Positions 5,673-5,900 of a stretch of 5,900 nt of DNA are shown here, one piece after another (position 1 is the first letter of the stretch; each line of letters begins with the position of its first letter). The notes below the pieces were generated by a model. The model was not told where the DNA came from, ran no database searches, and saw only the letters and a list, made by a program, of their open reading frames with translations. Source of the stretch: Hyphomicrobiales bacterium. Lineage in GTDB: Bacteria > Pseudomonadota > Alphaproteobacteria > Rhizobiales > Xanthobacteraceae. The stretch is taken from positions 7,795 to 13,694 of the forward strand of contig PKXB01000137.1 in assembly GCA_003133345.1 (NCBI GenBank), written 5' to 3'. A program made the position numbers and the translations under genes.

Positions 5673-5900
5673 TCACTGCGCGACCCAGCCGCCGTCGATC
5701 GAATAGGCCGAGCCGGTGATGGTCGCCGCCGCGTCGCTCGCCAGGAACACCGCCAGCGCACCGATGCTTTCCGGCGTGGTGAACTTGTGCATCGGCTGCT
5801 TCTCCGACAGCAATGCGATTTCTTCCTCGCGCACCGTTTTTCCGGATGCCTTGGCGCGATCGTCGATCTGCTTTTGCACCAGCGGCGTGAGCACCCAGCC
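5673..5900 (-). CDS. bdhA: Short-chain dehydrogenase, probable D-3-hydroxybutyrate dehydrogenase, C-terminal part
   Basis: Only the last 75 residues are present; the gene enters from the right edge. It begins GWVLTPLVQKQIDDRA, which matches the substrate-side segment of D-3-hydroxybutyrate dehydrogenases (PGWV.TPLV.KQI). It continues through QPMHKFTTPESIGALAVFLAS and ends SIDGGWVAQ, the family's C-terminus. The classical SDR catalytic Tyr-xxx-Lys and the cofactor-binding Gly motif lie outside the window. D-3-hydroxybutyrate dehydrogenase oxidises (R)-3-hydroxybutyrate to acetoacetate with NAD+, in polyhydroxybutyrate and ketone-body use. Nothing suggests it starts at the GTG at 5894; the frame is open to the edge. 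SDR membership is firm, the substrate fairly likely. It probably leads the patatin and macrodomain genes in one transcript. Confidence 0.85.
   Translation of the reverse strand, partial: GWVLTPLVQKQIDDRAKASGKTVREEEIALLSEKQPMHKFTTPESIGALAVFLASDAAATITGSAYSIDGGWVAQ

Overview
The window is GC-rich with strong third-position G/C bias. It carries no insertion sequence, tRNA, rRNA or CRISPR array. The protein families and their order look alphaproteobacterial, most like a Bradyrhizobium/Rhodopseudomonas-type member of the Hyphomicrobiales. This placement comes from recalled protein similarity and gene content, not from a search. Almost every base lies in a gene; the only sizeable non-coding stretch is about 180 bases at 2118-2297.

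Left arm (1-2117, minus strand): a tight marR-emrA-emrB operon. It encodes a MarR-family repressor, a HlyD/EmrA periplasmic adaptor and a DHA2-family (EmrB-type) multidrug/H+ antiporter that runs off the left edge. The marR and emrA genes are 5 nt apart, and emrA and emrB overlap by 4 nt (ATGA). The usual reading is a ligand-responsive drug or toxin efflux pump under its own repressor.

Divergent control region (2118-2297): it holds a probable marR promoter, an overlapping AT-rich inverted repeat that is a good candidate for the MarR operator, an imperfect 16-bp tandem duplication, and a 7-bp-stem inverted repeat close to the rightward gene. The promoter position and a good Shine-Dalgarno sequence favour a GTG start for marR over the upstream ATG.

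Middle (2298-3991, plus strand): two translationally coupled genes (ATGA overlap). They encode a beta-hydroxyacid dehydrogenase of the 3-hydroxyisobutyrate dehydrogenase family and a metallo-beta-lactamase-fold hydrolase of the kind usually labelled 'N-acyl homoserine lactonase family'. Together they look like a small catabolic module for a hydroxyacid and a lactone or ester; the true substrates cannot be read from sequence.

Right arm (3988-5900, minus strand): an apparent operon read right to left. It consists of the C-terminus of a short-chain dehydrogenase resembling D-3-hydroxybutyrate dehydrogenase, a patatin-like phospholipase with a C-terminal extension, and a MacroD/YmdB-type macrodomain protein. 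The last gene converges on the hydrolase gene, and the two share the palindromic CTAG as overlapping stop codons, leaving no room for a conventional intergenic terminator.

Nothing here is convincingly a new defence or mobile system. The most unusual points are the bdh-patatin-macrodomain association, the dehydrogenase/lactonase-like pair with a His where AiiA has its catalytic-site Tyr, and the compact operator architecture at 2143-2205.
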